Shown here piece by piece: positions 44,014-54,878 of a DNA stretch of 64,000 nt. This stretch comes from PALSA-612 sp963846915 (GTDB lineage Bacteria; Actinomycetota; Thermoleophilia; Gaiellales; Gaiellaceae): assembly GCA_963846915.1 (NCBI GenBank), contig CAWJXV010000007.1:186001-250000 (forward strand), given 5' to 3'. The position numbers and the translations under genes were made by a program. The first letter of the stretch is position 1, and every line of letters begins with the position of its first letter. The notes under the pieces were generated by a model that was not told where the DNA came from, ran no database searches, and saw only the letters and a program-made list of their open reading frames with translations.

Positions 44014-44976
44014 CTACGTCGCCAGCTCGAGGGGCTCCGCCGTGCGGCGCTCGGCGCGAAACCGGGTGAGGAGCTCGGCCAGGGAGGGGAGGTCGCGGCC
44101 GAGCTCGCGGGCGGTGGCTCGCGCGTCGAGGCTCGTGTCGAACGGAATCCGCGCGAGGGGTACCGCCCCTGCACCTGGTGGTCCGCGACGCAGCAGCGCG
44201 CGGTCGAGCCCGAACGCGTCCGCCGTCCGCGTCGCCAGCCCCATCCGCGTCGTGGGCTCAGCGCAGCAGCAGTGGAAGACGCCGCGTGAGCCGCGCTCGA
44301 CCAGTTCGAGCATCCACTCGGCGGAGAGGCCGGCCAGGCTCGGCGTCGCAACGGAGTTGATCGCGTCGCTCTCCCAGACCGTGAACGGCTCACCGGCGGA
44401 GAGCGCCGAGACGACCGCGTGCGCGAGGTAGCCGAAGCCGGCGTCCTGACGACGCGGTGTCGCGCGCCCTGCCCGGCTCATTCCCTGGACACCCGCCAGG
44501 CGCGCGACGACCGGCTCCCGCGCACACTCGAGCGTGACCAGCTCGCTCGCCGCCTTGAGCACCCCGTAGTAGTTGACCGGATTCGGCGGCGTCCGCTCGT
44601 CGGCCATCGTCTGGGTGCCGTCGAAGACCCAGTCCGTCGAGACCAGGACGAGCACCGCCTCGACCTCGTTCGCAGCGTGCGCCAGCGCGCGCGTCACCCC
44701 GACGTACGAGTCCCAGGCGCGTTGGCGGTCGGCGTAGATTCCCGGGAAGTCGTTCCAGATCGCGGTGTGGACGATCGCGTCCGGTCGCGCCGCCGCCACT
44801 GTCGACCGGACAGCCCGGTCGTCGAGCAGTTCGAGCAGCTCGTAGCGGCACCTGGGGTCGGGCCGCGGCGGCGGCTCCCGCACGGTTGCCACCACCTCGT
44901 CCCCGCGCTCGGCCGCCACCGCGACGACGTTCGACCCGACGAACCCGGCGCCGCCGGTGACGAGGACGCGCGTCAA
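44014..44976 (-). CDS. Extended SDR, dTDP-4-dehydrorhamnose reductase-like
   Basis: A 320-residue protein: RVLVTGGAGFVGSNVVAVAA, VHTAIWNDFPGIY, VSTDWVFDGTQTMADERTPP and YYGVLKAASE. The VSTDWVFDG and YYGxxK blocks are typical of RmlD/MAT2B-like reductases. A TTG start at 44976 overlaps the iolG stop. Its role next to inositol genes is not known. Confidence 0.75.
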   Translation of the reverse strand: MTRVLVTGGAGFVGSNVVAVAAERGDEVVATVREPPPRPDPRCRYELLELLDDRAVRSTVAAARPDAIVHTAIWNDFPGIYADRQRAWDSYVGVTRALAHAANEVEAVLVLVSTDWVFDGTQTMADERTPPNPVNYYGVLKAASELVTLECAREPVVARLAGVQGMSRAGRATPRRQDAGFGYLAHAVVSALSAGEPFTVWESDAINSVATPSLAGLSAEWMLELVERGSRGVFHCCCAEPTTRMGLATRTADAFGLDRALLRRGPPGAGAVPLARIPFDTSLDARATARELGRDLPSLAELLTRFRAERRTAEPLELAT

Positions 44977-45998
44977 CCGATCTCGCCGACGCGCACGCGC
45001 CGCCCCTCGTGCAGCGACCGGGTCGCTGCGAGCGCGATCACAAGGGCGGCCCGGCCCGCCGCTCCAGGCACCGGCGCCGGCCCGTCCGACCGCACCGCCT
45101 CGACGAACGCCTCCCACTCGGACAGGTAGCTCGGGGTGTAGCGCTCGAGGAAGAAGTACGGGAGCGTCGGCCCTGCCGAGCCGGCGGCGGTGGTGAGCGT
45201 CCCCGTGTGCGTCGGGGGGTTGCCCGAGGCTGCCATCCCGGCCGACCCGAATGCCTCGACGCGCTGGTCGTACCCGTAGACGGCCTGCCGGCTGTTGTCG
45301 ATCACCGTCAACGCACCGTCCTCGTGCACGAGCGTGACCACTGCCGTGTCGACGTCGCCGACCTCGGCGAACTCCCGCGCGACCCGGACGGCGCCGTGCG
45401 CGTCGACCTCGACGACCTCGCTCCCGGTCACGAAGCGCGCCATGTCGAAGTCGTGGACGGTCATGTCGAGGAAGATGCCACCGGAGACGCGGGCGTACGT
45501 GAGCGGCGGCGGCTCCGGGTCGCGGCTCGTGATCCGGAGGACGTGCACGTCGCCGACTGCTCCCGAGGCGACGGCGTCGCGAACCGAGCGGTGCGCCGGG
45601 TCGAAGCGGCGGTTGAACCCGACTGTGAACAGGACGCCGGCGCGCTCGACCGCCGTCAGGGCCTGGTCGACCTGCGCGAGATCGTGCGAGATCGGCTTCT
45701 CGCAGAACGTGGCCTTGCCGGCGGCAGCGGCGGCCTCGATGAGTGCGACGTGCGTGTCCGTGCTCGAGCAGATCGCGACCGCGTCCACGTCGGGCGACCG
45801 GATCAGCGCCTCCGGTTCGCCGACCGCGTCGACTCCCAGCCGGCGGGCGACCGTGCCCGCCGTCGCGGCGTCGACGTCGTACACCGCCGCGAGCGCCGCG
45901 CCTGGCACCCGCCGAGCGAGCAGCTCTGCGTGCATCGAGCCGATCCGGCCCGTGCCGAGGACCCCCACGCGCACCGTCCGGGAGGGAGCGACGTTCAC
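44973..45998 (-). CDS. iolG: Inositol 2-dehydrogenase (Gfo/Idh/MocA)
   Basis: A 341-residue NAD-dependent dehydrogenase: RVGVLGTGRIGSMHAELLAR, FCEKPISHDLAQV with the catalytic EKP motif, VGFNRRFDPAHRSV, GGIFLDMTVHDFDMARF. These fit myo-inositol 2-dehydrogenase, which makes scyllo-inosose, the substrate of iolE. The start overlaps the iolD stop. A second Idh-like gene lies at 47837, so the exact division of roles is uncertain. Confidence 0.83.
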   Translation of the reverse strand: MNVAPSRTVRVGVLGTGRIGSMHAELLARRVPGAALAAVYDVDAATAGTVARRLGVDAVGEPEALIRSPDVDAVAICSSTDTHVALIEAAAAAGKATFCEKPISHDLAQVDQALTAVERAGVLFTVGFNRRFDPAHRSVRDAVASGAVGDVHVLRITSRDPEPPPLTYARVSGGIFLDMTVHDFDMARFVTGSEVVEVDAHGAVRVAREFAEVGDVDTAVVTLVHEDGALTVIDNSRQAVYGYDQRVEAFGSAGMAASGNPPTHTGTLTTAAGSAGPTLPYFFLERYTPSYLSEWEAFVEAVRSDGPAPVPGAAGRAALVIALAATRSLHEGRRVRVGEIG

Positions 45999-47840
45999 CA
46001 CCCCACGCGCTGGCGGCTCTTCCCTTCGAGCAGGCGCTCGTGGGCGGCCGCGATCTCCTGCCGTTCCGACACCTCCGGCACGCCGACCTCCCAGAATGCT
46101 CCACCCGGCGTCCACGCCTGCGGCGCGATCTCGATCGCGATGACGGTCGTGCGATCCGCGCCGCGAGCGCGCTCGAACGCGGCCTCGAGCTCGGCGATCG
46201 ACCCGACGGCGACGCCTTCGCATCCGAGCGACCGCGCGTGAGCCGCCCAGTCCACGCGGAGCCGCTCCTCGCCCGGTGCGACGAGCATGTTGTTGAAGGG
46301 TCGTCCGCCCTGGCCGGTCTGCAGCCGCTCGATGACGGCGAAGCCGCCGTTGTCGCAGACGATGACGATCAGCCTCTGCCCCGTGAGCACCGAGCTGTAG
46401 AGCTCGGAGTTGAGCATCAGGTAGGAGCCGTCGCCCACGAAGGCGATCACGTCCGCGTGCGGGCGAGCCATCTTCGCCCCCCAGGCCCCCGCGATCTCGT
46501 AGCCCATGCACGAGTAGCCGTACTCGCAGTCGAACGAGGCCACCCCTTTCGAGAGCCAGTTGACGTTCAGCTCGCCCGGGAACCCGCCCGCCGCGGTCAG
46601 GGGATAGTCGCTGTCGCGCGCGAGCCGGTTGACGGCCCCGATCACCTGCGCGTACGTGGTCGGGCCGCCGTCGTCGGGAACGGCCGTGTTCGAGGCGACG
46701 AAGTCACGGAAGCTCTCCCTCTCCTCGCGGGCCCGCGCCGTCCACGCCGGGTCGGCGCGCCAGCTTCCAAGCGCCGCCCCGAGCGCGTCGAGCCCCTCGC
46801 GTGCATCGCCCACGACCGGCAACGAGCGGTGCTTGGCCGCGTCGAACCGGGCGGCATTCAGGCCGACGAGGACGAGGCTTCTCGTCCGCGAAGACGGTCC
46901 AGGATCCGGTTGTGAAGTCCTGAAGGCGCGTGCCGACGGCCAGGACGAGATCGGCCTCGGCCGCCAGCCGGTTGGCCTGGTCGCAGCCGGTGACGCCGAT
47001 CGGCCCGACCAGGCACGGGTGGTCGGCGGTCAGCGAGGCCTTCCCCGCGACGGTCTCGACGACGGGCAGGTCGTGCTCCTCCACGAAGCGCCGGAACACA
47101 TCCTCGGCCAGCGAGTAGTGGACGCCGCCGCCGACGAGCACCAGTGGGCGCTGTGCTCGCAGGAGGGCGGCGGCGGCGGCGTCCACCTCGCGTGCGTCCG
47201 GACGCTGCCGGCGCAACTCGTGGACCCGCGGCTCGAACAGCCGCTCGGGGTACTGGTACGACTCGGCCTGGACGTCCTGAGGAAGACCGAGGAAGGCCGG
47301 GCCGCAGTCTGCCGGGTCGAGCATCGTCTCGACGGCGAGCGGCAGCGATTGGGCCACCTGCGCCGGGTGGGTGATCCGGTCCCAGTAGCGTGTGACGGCG
47401 CGAAAGGCGTCGTTGACCGTGGTCGAGGGCGACCCGAAGTGCTCGACCTGCTGCAGCACCGGATCGGGGATCCGGCTCTGGAAGGTATCGCCGGAGAGCA
47501 GCAGGACGGGGAGCCGGTTGGCCATCGCCACGCCGGCTGCCGTGACCATGTTCGTTGCTCCGGGGCCGATCGACGAGGTCGCCACCATGATCTGTCGGCG
47601 CCGCATCGCCTTCGCGTAGCCGATCGCCGCCAGCGCCATGCCCTGCTCGTTCTGGCCGCGGATCGTCGGCAGAGCATCGCGGGCCTCGTCCAGTGCGAAG
47701 CCGAGGCCGGTCACGTTGCCGTGCCCGAAGATCGCGAACACACCCGGGAAGAGCGGCGCCTCGCTGCCGTCGATCACCGTCCGCTGCGCGACCAGGTAGC
47801 GGACGATCGCCTGCGCCGTGGTCAGCCGCACCATCCTCAT
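45995..47840 (-). CDS. iolD: 3D-trihydroxycyclohexane-1,2-dione hydrolase, one frame break
   Basis: A thiamine-diphosphate enzyme, about 614 residues after joining. First frame: VRLTTAQAIVRYLVAQRTVI, FGHGNVTGLGFAL, RGQNEQGMALAAIGYAKA and SIGPGATNMVTAAG. After a +1 shift near 46878: GGFPGELNVNWLSKG, EYGYSCMGYEIAGAWGAKMA and FVGDGSYLMLNSEL (GDG...N cofactor motif). It opens the inositol ring to 5-deoxyglucuronate. Start ATG 47840 overlaps the upstream stop. Confidence 0.88.
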
Positions 47841-49018
47841 ACCGTCACCTCCAGGGTGGGAACCACCGTCTCCCAGGCGCCCGACTCCCAGGAGCGGACG
47901 AGCGCGGCCTGGAACGCGACGTACGCGAGCGCGTCCTCGAACCCGGGCCGGAAGGGCTCGCCGCGCGCGACCGCGCTCAGGAACTCGTAGTCCTCGATCG
48001 CGATCAGGTCCTCGAAGCCGATCCCGTTCGCGCTGCCGGGGGCGAAGTTGCCGTGGTACGGGAAGCGGTCGCCCGCGAAGACGGTCGTGTAGCCGGTGTG
48101 CGGCTCGTCGCCCGCGAAGTAGAGCTCCAGCTCGTTCATGCGCTCGAGGTTCCACGAGAGCGCGCCCTTCGTGCCGTAGACGTCGAACGCCATCTGGCTC
48201 TCGGGGCCGACGAGCGTGCGCGAGGACTCGAACGTGCCGCGCGCCCCGTTCTCGAACACGACGAGCGCCGCCGCATAGTCCTCGTTGGTCACGGCGCCCG
48301 TCGGGTCGTCCGGTGCGCCCCGGCCGTAGTGGGACGCGCCGTCCGGCGGCGGCAGCGGCCGCTCGGGGATGAAAGTCGCCCGGGCGCCGACAACGCTCGC
48401 GATCGGCCCGAGCAGCATGTGCGCCAGGTCGACCGCGTGGCTGAGGAGGTCGGTGGAGACGCCGTAGCCTGCGTGCTCCTGCTCGAACCGCCAGCTCAGC
48501 AGGCCGAGGGGGTCGCTGCCGTACATGGAGAAGAAGCGACCGCGGTAGGCGGTGACCTCGCCGAGCCGCCCATCGCCGACGAGCTGCGCCGCGTAACGGA
48601 CGAGCGGCGCGAAACGGTAGTTGTAGCCGACTCCCGTGATCACCCCCGCGGCAGCCGCGGCCGCCGCCGCCCGCACGGTCTGCTCCGGCGTGCCGCCCAC
48701 CGGCTTCTCGCAGAAGACGTGCTTGCCGGCGGCGCTCGCGGCCTCGACGATCTCGACGTGGAGCATGTTCGGCGCCGTGACGACGACCGCGTCGACGCCG
48801 GGGTGCTCGCAGACTCGCCGCCAGTCGGAGGTCGCCTCGCCGTAGCCGAAGGCGGCGACGGCCTGCTCGCGGCGTTCGGCGATCGTGTCGCTGCAGATCA
48901 CGAGCTCCGGGTCGGCCTCGCGGTCGGGGAAGAGCATCGGCAGGCGCCGGTACGAACGGCTGTGGGCCTGCCCCATCCAGCCGAAGCCGATCAGCCCCAG
49001 GCCGATCTGCCGCCTCAC
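47837..49018 (-). CDS. Gfo/Idh/MocA oxidoreductase of the inositol cluster
   Basis: A 393-residue dehydrogenase: LGLIGFGWMGQAHSRSYRRL, VVVTAPNMLHVEIVEAASAA, FCEKPVGGTPEQT, GVGYNYRFAP, STDLLSHAVDLAHMLLG. Longer than iolG and with a different substrate region. It may be an inositol isomer (scyllo- or chiro-) dehydrogenase. Its ends overlap iolB and iolD. Confidence 0.82.
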   Translation of the reverse strand: MRRQIGLGLIGFGWMGQAHSRSYRRLPMLFPDREADPELVICSDTIAERREQAVAAFGYGEATSDWRRVCEHPGVDAVVVTAPNMLHVEIVEAASAAGKHVFCEKPVGGTPEQTVRAAAAAAAAGVITGVGYNYRFAPLVRYAAQLVGDGRLGEVTAYRGRFFSMYGSDPLGLLSWRFEQEHAGYGVSTDLLSHAVDLAHMLLGPIASVVGARATFIPERPLPPPDGASHYGRGAPDDPTGAVTNEDYAAALVVFENGARGTFESSRTLVGPESQMAFDVYGTKGALSWNLERMNELELYFAGDEPHTGYTTVFAGDRFPYHGNFAPGSANGIGFEDLIAIEDYEFLSAVARGEPFRPGFEDALAYVAFQAALVRSWESGAWETVVPTLEVTV

Positions 49019-49929
49019 GCGCGGACTCCTCCCGACGGTCCGGCGGCGGTCGTCAGAGGACAGCGCGGGTCGGTCGGCACGCCTTCCCAGCTCGAGCGGA
49101 CCCACGCGAGGTCGGGGTCGTCGACGATCGCCATCGTCCGCTCCGCGTTCGGCCCGGCCATGACGTTCAGGTAGTAGAGCGGGTAGCCGGGCGCGGCGAC
49201 ACACGGCCCGTGGTAGCCACGCGGCACGAGGAAGACGTCGCCGTCGCGGACGACGACGATCTCGTCGATCGAGCCGTCGGCCGTGTAGGTGCGGTGGAGC
49301 GCGAAGCCCTCGCCGCTCGTCTCGACCGAGCCCGCGCGACCGACGCGGAAGTAGTAGATCTCCTCGTTGTTCGCAAGCGAGCCCTCGGTGTCGTCGTGCT
49401 TGTGCGGCGGGTAGGACGACCAGCTTCCGTCCGGGGTCAGCACCTCGACGCAGATCAGGCGGTCGGCCCCGTCGAACGCCTCCGGCGACATGAAGTTCGT
49501 CACCTGGCGGGTGGCCTGGCCGGCTCCGCGGATCTCGATCGGCACGTCGGCGGCACGGACGTGCGCAGGCTCGAAGCGGCGCTCGGCACGGGCCGAGGCG
49601 AGCGCGAGCTCCGCGCCGGCCGCGCTCGACAGGCGCACCTCGGCGTCGACGGGCACGTACGCCCAGTCGCACACGCGGGCAAAGACGCTCTCGCGGCCCT
49701 CGAGCTCGAAACGGCGACCTTCCACCTCGACCACGACGGAGCCGGCCAGCGGCAGCACGGCGAGCTCCTCGTTCCCCGTCTCGAGCGTGCGTGCCGAGCC
49801 GGCCGCCAGGCGGGCGACGCGCAAGCCGCAGTAGGTCCAGCCGGCGCGCTCCGGGGTGACGACGACGGCGTCACCGTCCGCCGCGGAAGCGCCGGCCGGC
49901 AGGTGCAGGCGGCTCTTACGCGCGGGCAC
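49015..49929 (-). CDS. iolB: 5-Deoxy-glucuronate isomerase
   Basis: A 304-residue bicupin of the KduI/IolB family: AGWTYCGLRVARLAAGSART, an N-terminal domain, then SWSSYPPHKHDDTEGS (metal His pair), NNEEIYYFRVG and VPRGYHGPCVAAPGYPLYYL. It converts 5-deoxyglucuronate to 2-deoxy-5-keto-gluconate. GTG 49929 overlaps the end of iolC by 14 bases. Confidence 0.88.
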   Translation of the reverse strand: MPARKSRLHLPAGASAADGDAVVVTPERAGWTYCGLRVARLAAGSARTLETGNEELAVLPLAGSVVVEVEGRRFELEGRESVFARVCDWAYVPVDAEVRLSSAAGAELALASARAERRFEPAHVRAADVPIEIRGAGQATRQVTNFMSPEAFDGADRLICVEVLTPDGSWSSYPPHKHDDTEGSLANNEEIYYFRVGRAGSVETSGEGFALHRTYTADGSIDEIVVVRDGDVFLVPRGYHGPCVAAPGYPLYYLNVMAGPNAERTMAIVDDPDLAWVRSSWEGVPTDPRCPLTTAAGPSGGVRA

Positions 49930-50865
49930 CGCTCCCCTCCAGCAACGCGTCGACCTCGCCCGCCGCCGGCATCGCATCGGCGCACAGGAGCCGCGAGGCG
50001 ACGATGGCGCCGGCGGCGTTTGCGAACCGGACGGCCTCGACCGGGCTCCAGCCCGAGAGCAGCCCGTGACACAGCGCGCCGCCGAAGCCGTCGCCGGCGC
50101 CGAGCCCGCAGACGACCTCGACCGGCACCGGCGGGACGAGCGTTCTCGCCTTCGCGGAGGCGACCAGCACGCCGTCGGCGCCCAGCTTCACCACCACCAG
50201 CTCCGGTCCGAGTCCGAGCAGTGCGTCGGCGGCCGTCTCCGGGTCGGAGGACCCGACCGCGACCTCGCACTCGCGCCGGTTGCCGACCGCGATCGTCGCC
50301 TCGGGGAGCGCGGCGCCGATCGCGCGGGTCGCCGCGGCCTCGCCGGGCCAGAAGGTCGGGCGGTAGTCGAGGTCGAGCACGGTGTGCCGCCGGCGCGCGC
50401 GGGCCTCGAGGAGTGCGGTCGTCGTCGGTCCCGTCTGCTCGCCCGAGAGGCACGATCCCGCGACCCAGAAGACCTCGGCCGAGCTCGCGGCCTCGAGCAT
50501 CGCGTCCGCGACCTCGACGTGCTCGTCCGGCGCGGACGGCTCCCGGTAGAACAGGAGCTCGGGATCCTCGGGCGGATCCATGGCCGCGAAAGCAAGCGGC
50601 GTCCGCAGCGTCGGGTGCGTGCCGAGGAAGCGGACGTCGACGCCGAAGCCCTGCAGCTTCTGCCGCACGTAGCCGCCGAACGGGTCGTCCCCCACCGCCG
50701 TGATCACCGCGGCACGTCGGCCGAGCCGAGCCGCGGCCACCGCGACGTTGGTCGGGCTGCCGCCGACCGACTTCGCGAACGAGCGCACGCCGTCGAACGG
50801 CACGCCGATCTGCTCCGCGTACAGGTCGACGCTCACGCGTCCGATCGTCAGGAGCTCGAGGTCGC

Positions 50866-50869
<4 letters not shown>
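49916..50869 (-). CDS. iolC: 5-Dehydro-2-deoxygluconokinase
   Basis: A 317-residue PfkB kinase: LLTIGRVSVDLYAEQIG, KSVGGSPTNVAVAAARLGRR, DLDYRPTFWP, NRRECEVAVG and the ATP motif CGLGAGDGFGGALCHGLL. The YAEQIG start and YRPTFWP block are IolC-like. It phosphorylates 2-deoxy-5-keto-D-gluconate. Ends overlap the ABC ATPase and iolB. Confidence 0.88.
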
Positions 50870-51653
<784 letters not shown>

Positions 51654-51657
<4 letters not shown>

Positions 51658-52727
51658 CGCGCCCGCTCCGCCCGCCGGCGGATCGCCGTGTTCAGCAGCA
51701 CGGCCGAGACCAGGACGACGCCCTCGAAGAAGTAGACCCAGTTCGAGTCCCAGTTCGAGTCGATGATCCCGATCTGCGCCATGCCGAGTATCGCCGCACC
51801 GAACGCGGTGCCGATCACGGAGCCGTAGCCGCCGGTGAGCAGGCAGCCGCCCACGACCGCGGCGATGATGAACTCGAACTCGCGCCCCACGCCCTCGTTG
51901 CTCTGGATCCCGCGGAGCTGAACTGCGGTCATCACGCCCCAGAGCGCGGCCACCGTCGAGGTCGCCATGAACAGGAGGATCTTCGTGCGGGCCACCGGCA
52001 CGCCGACGTTGCGGGCTGCCACCGCGTCGCCGCCCGAGCCGAAGGTCCAGTTGCCGAAGCGTGTCCGCGACAGCAGCCAGGCGCCGACGACCGTGAGGCC
52101 GAGCCACCAGAGAACGGACACACTCAGGCCGTACGCCGGCCACACGATCGAGGCGAACAGCGTATGCGCGAAGTCGAACCCGGGCGCCGCATCGATGTTG
52201 TTGATGGAGACCCCTCCGGTGAGCTTGATCGTCAGGCCGGCGTTCAGCCCGCGCAGCATGAAGAAGGTGCCCAGCGTGATGATGAAGCTCGGGAGCTTCG
52301 TCTTGACCACGGCGATGCCGTTGACGAACCCGACCGTGAGCCCGAACGCGATGCAGACGGCGATCGACGGCCAGATGCTCCAGCCTTCCTGCGTCGTCAG
52401 GATTCCGAGCAGCAGGCCGGAGCTGCCGATCATGACACCGGCCGAGAGGTCGAACTCGCCGCCGATCATGAGCAGCGCGACCGGGACGGCGACGATGCCG
52501 TCGTAGGCGGCCGTGTTCAGCCAACTCGCCCAGACGCCGAGGTCGGTGGCCCAGTCGACGCTGCTGGCGGTGATCGAGAAGAGGACGAAGACCGCGACCG
52601 CGCCCACGAACGCGCCGATGTCCGGCCGCCTGAAGAGGCGCGCGAAAAGGCCGGCGCGCGCGACGCGCTCGTCTGACCCCGCGGCAGAAGCAGGTGCCGG
52701 AGCCTGCGCCGTGGTCACGTCATCCAC
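51654..52727 (-). CDS. Sugar ABC transporter permease
   Basis: A 357-residue RbsC/XylH-type permease with about ten hydrophobic helices: GAVAVFVLFSITASSV, VALLMIGGEFDLSAGVMIGS (the family loop), LGTFFMLRGLNAGL, and VGGCLLTGGYGSVIGTAFGA. Operon context points to inositol uptake. Confidence 0.9.
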
Positions 52728-52785
52728 CGGGAGGAGGCGGAGCGGGTGGACGGAACGGTGCTCCGCCCACCCGCCGACCGCTCGC

Positions 52786-53808
52786 TCAGCGGGTGCCCTT
52801 CTTGGCGAGGGACGCGACTCTGGACGCGTTTGCCTTGTTGACGATTCCCGGCCCCGTCAGGACCGGCTGCCCGTTGCCGACCGTGTTCAGGTTGTTCACG
52901 AACAGGTAGGCGAACACCACAGGCAGGTATCCCTGGAGGTACTGCTGCTGGTCGATGGCGAACAGGAGCTTGCCGCCCTGGACGGCCGAGATCACGCCGG
53001 GGCTGAGATCGAACGTGCCGACCTTCGTCCCTTTCTTGACCGCGTTGAGCGCGGTCGTCGCCACGTCCGGGTTGAGGGCGAGGAGGGAATCCGTCTTTGG
53101 GTTCGCCTTGAAGTACGCCGAGATCTTCTGCTGCGTGCCGGGAAGATCCGACGTCGCGTTCGGGATCACGAGCGTCTTCGTCGTGCCCTTGAACGTCTTC
53201 TTCGCCCCTGCGGCCCTTTGCGTCAGTCCGGAGTTGCTCGCCTCGTGGATGACGACGACGAGATTCTTCGCTCCGGCGGCGCTGAGCAACGCTCCTGCTT
53301 TCTGGCCGGCGATGCCCTCGGTCTGGCCCACGTGGCAGTCGTAGGTGGGCAGCGCGTCGAAGGCCCCGAGGCCGGAGTTGCACGTGATGATCTCGATGCC
53401 CTTCTTGGCTGCGTTCGTCAACGGGTCCTTGAGCGCGCTCGCGTCGGGCACCGAGGTCACGATCACGTTTGCCTTGGCGGCGATCGCCGCGTTGAGCCCC
53501 GCGACCTGCTTCGAGACGTCGTTGTTCGCGTAGACCTGCGTGACGCTGACACCCCGGGAGCCGAGGTCGCTGTGCGCCTGGTCGACGCCCTTCTTGAACA
53601 CGGACCAGAACGAACCGGTGTCCCCGTGGGTCACGACGGCGACCTTGGTCTTGGTCGCCTCCGCTACGACGCGACGCTGTCGTGCACCGTAGGCAACAGC
53701 CGCCGGTCCGCCGAGCAGCGTGGCGGCGCCCGCGGTCAGCACCCCTCCCCTGACGAGCAGATCGCGACGGCTGAGGCCGCGCTCGTCGATCGTCTCGTGC
53801 TCGCTCAT
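52786..53808 (-). CDS. Sugar ABC transporter substrate-binding protein (Tat-exported)
   Basis: A 340-residue periplasmic-binding-protein-fold protein (type I, peripla_BP_4): RGLSRRDLLVRGGVLTAGAA is a twin-arginine signal; the mature part has VAVVTHGDTGSFWSVFKKGV and VTSVPDASALKDPLTNAAKK. The likely ligand is inositol. ATG 53808 follows AAGGAGAGC. Confidence 0.88.
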   Translation of the reverse strand: MSEHETIDERGLSRRDLLVRGGVLTAGAATLLGGPAAVAYGARQRRVVAEATKTKVAVVTHGDTGSFWSVFKKGVDQAHSDLGSRGVSVTQVYANNDVSKQVAGLNAAIAAKANVIVTSVPDASALKDPLTNAAKKGIEIITCNSGLGAFDALPTYDCHVGQTEGIAGQKAGALLSAAGAKNLVVVIHEASNSGLTQRAAGAKKTFKGTTKTLVIPNATSDLPGTQQKISAYFKANPKTDSLLALNPDVATTALNAVKKGTKVGTFDLSPGVISAVQGGKLLFAIDQQQYLQGYLPVVFAYLFVNNLNTVGNGQPVLTGPGIVNKANASRVASLAKKGTR

Positions 53809-53866
53809 TCGTGCTCTCCTTCCTTCTGGATGGGATCGTCGAAACAGGTGGTCTCGGTGCCCCGGG

Positions 53867-54805
53867 TCACCACCTCCCTTCCACCGCGGCCGCATTTGCG
53901 CAGTCGCGGTCGAGCGTCCGCAAGAACGCGATGCTCCGTTCGACGTCTTCGAGCGGGCCTGTCCCCTCCGCGGGTTCGACGCCGAGAGCGACGTCCTGCT
54001 CCAGCACGTACCAGCCGGGGTACCCCCGCTGCTCGAGGCGCAGGACGGCTTCGCGGACGCGCGCCTCCCCGTCGCCGAGCGGCCGGAAGAGCCCTGCCTG
54101 CACGGCCTGGACGAGCGTCACCCGGCCCGTCCGCAATCGTTCGGCGACGCCGGTGTCGACGTCTTTCAGATGGACGTGGACGATGCGGTCGGGGGCCCTG
54201 GCGACGAGCTCGGCGGGGTCGGACCCGCCGAGTGTCAGGTGGCCCGTGTCGAGGCAGAGGGCGACCCCGGATTCCTCGACGATGCGCCTGACCTCGGGCT
54301 CGCGCTCGACCAGCGTCCCCCAGTGGGGGTGGAGCGCATGTTCGAGGCCGTGCTCCTGGGCGATACCGTCGAGTAGGGCCAGCCCCTCCAGCAGCCGGGC
54401 CCACTCCGCCGCCGAGAGGGGCCGAGGAGCCGACCACTCCTCGTCGAGGACGACGGCCGAGCAGAGAACCGAGGCGCCGAGCTCGCCAAGCATCGCCGCC
54501 GCGCGCCGCGCGGCCTCAAGCGATGCGTCGAGCCGCGACGGATCGTGCAGGACGGCGGGCAGAAACCCGCCGACGAGCTCGAGTCCGTGCCGCTCGAGCA
54601 TGGCCCGCACGAGCGCCGGATCTCGCCCGAGGTACCCGTCCGGCCCTGCCTCGGTCGCGCCGATGCCGAGCGACCGCATCTCCGAGAGGACGCGATCCGG
54701 CGCAAGCTGAAGGCCCCACCCCGGAACCTCGCAGACGCCCCAGGAGATCGGCCCCGCCGCCAGTCGCTCGAATATCGGTGAGCCAGCCCTGGCGGTATTG
54801 GACAT
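53867..54805 (-). CDS. iolE: Inosose dehydratase (TIM-barrel)
   Basis: A 312-residue sugar-phosphate isomerase/epimerase-fold protein: AGPISWGVCEVPGWGLQLAP and MRSLGIGATEAGPDGYLGRD are typical of IolE, with HPHWGTLVE, CLDTGHLTLGGSD and VHLKDVD metal ligands. It dehydrates scyllo-inosose. It is the first gene of the operon facing lacI. Confidence 0.86.
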   Translation of the reverse strand: MSNTARAGSPIFERLAAGPISWGVCEVPGWGLQLAPDRVLSEMRSLGIGATEAGPDGYLGRDPALVRAMLERHGLELVGGFLPAVLHDPSRLDASLEAARRAAAMLGELGASVLCSAVVLDEEWSAPRPLSAAEWARLLEGLALLDGIAQEHGLEHALHPHWGTLVEREPEVRRIVEESGVALCLDTGHLTLGGSDPAELVARAPDRIVHVHLKDVDTGVAERLRTGRVTLVQAVQAGLFRPLGDGEARVREAVLRLEQRGYPGWYVLEQDVALGVEPAEGTGPLEDVERSIAFLRTLDRDCANAAAVEGRW

Positions 54806-54834
54806 CGTCGTCCCTTCCCCTGATACTCCGACTG

Positions 54835-54864
54835 TTGGAGCGCTCTAGCGTTAGAGCGCTCTAA
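54835..54864. promoter_or_regulatory. Tandem LacI-type operator
   Basis: A perfect 14-bp palindrome TTAGAGCGCTCTAA at 54851-54864 and a second copy TTGGAGCGCTCTAG at 54835-54848 with one mismatch, centred 16 bp apart. They fill the 73-base gap between iolE and lacI, so one repressor can control both directions. Confidence 0.75.
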
Positions 54865-54878
54865 CGGGTGGCGCGATT

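Noticed and set aside
2150..46881. Programmed +1 frameshifting as the cause of the six frame breaks
   Set aside because: No shared slippery sequence or stop context is seen at the six sites; insertion errors explain them more simply.
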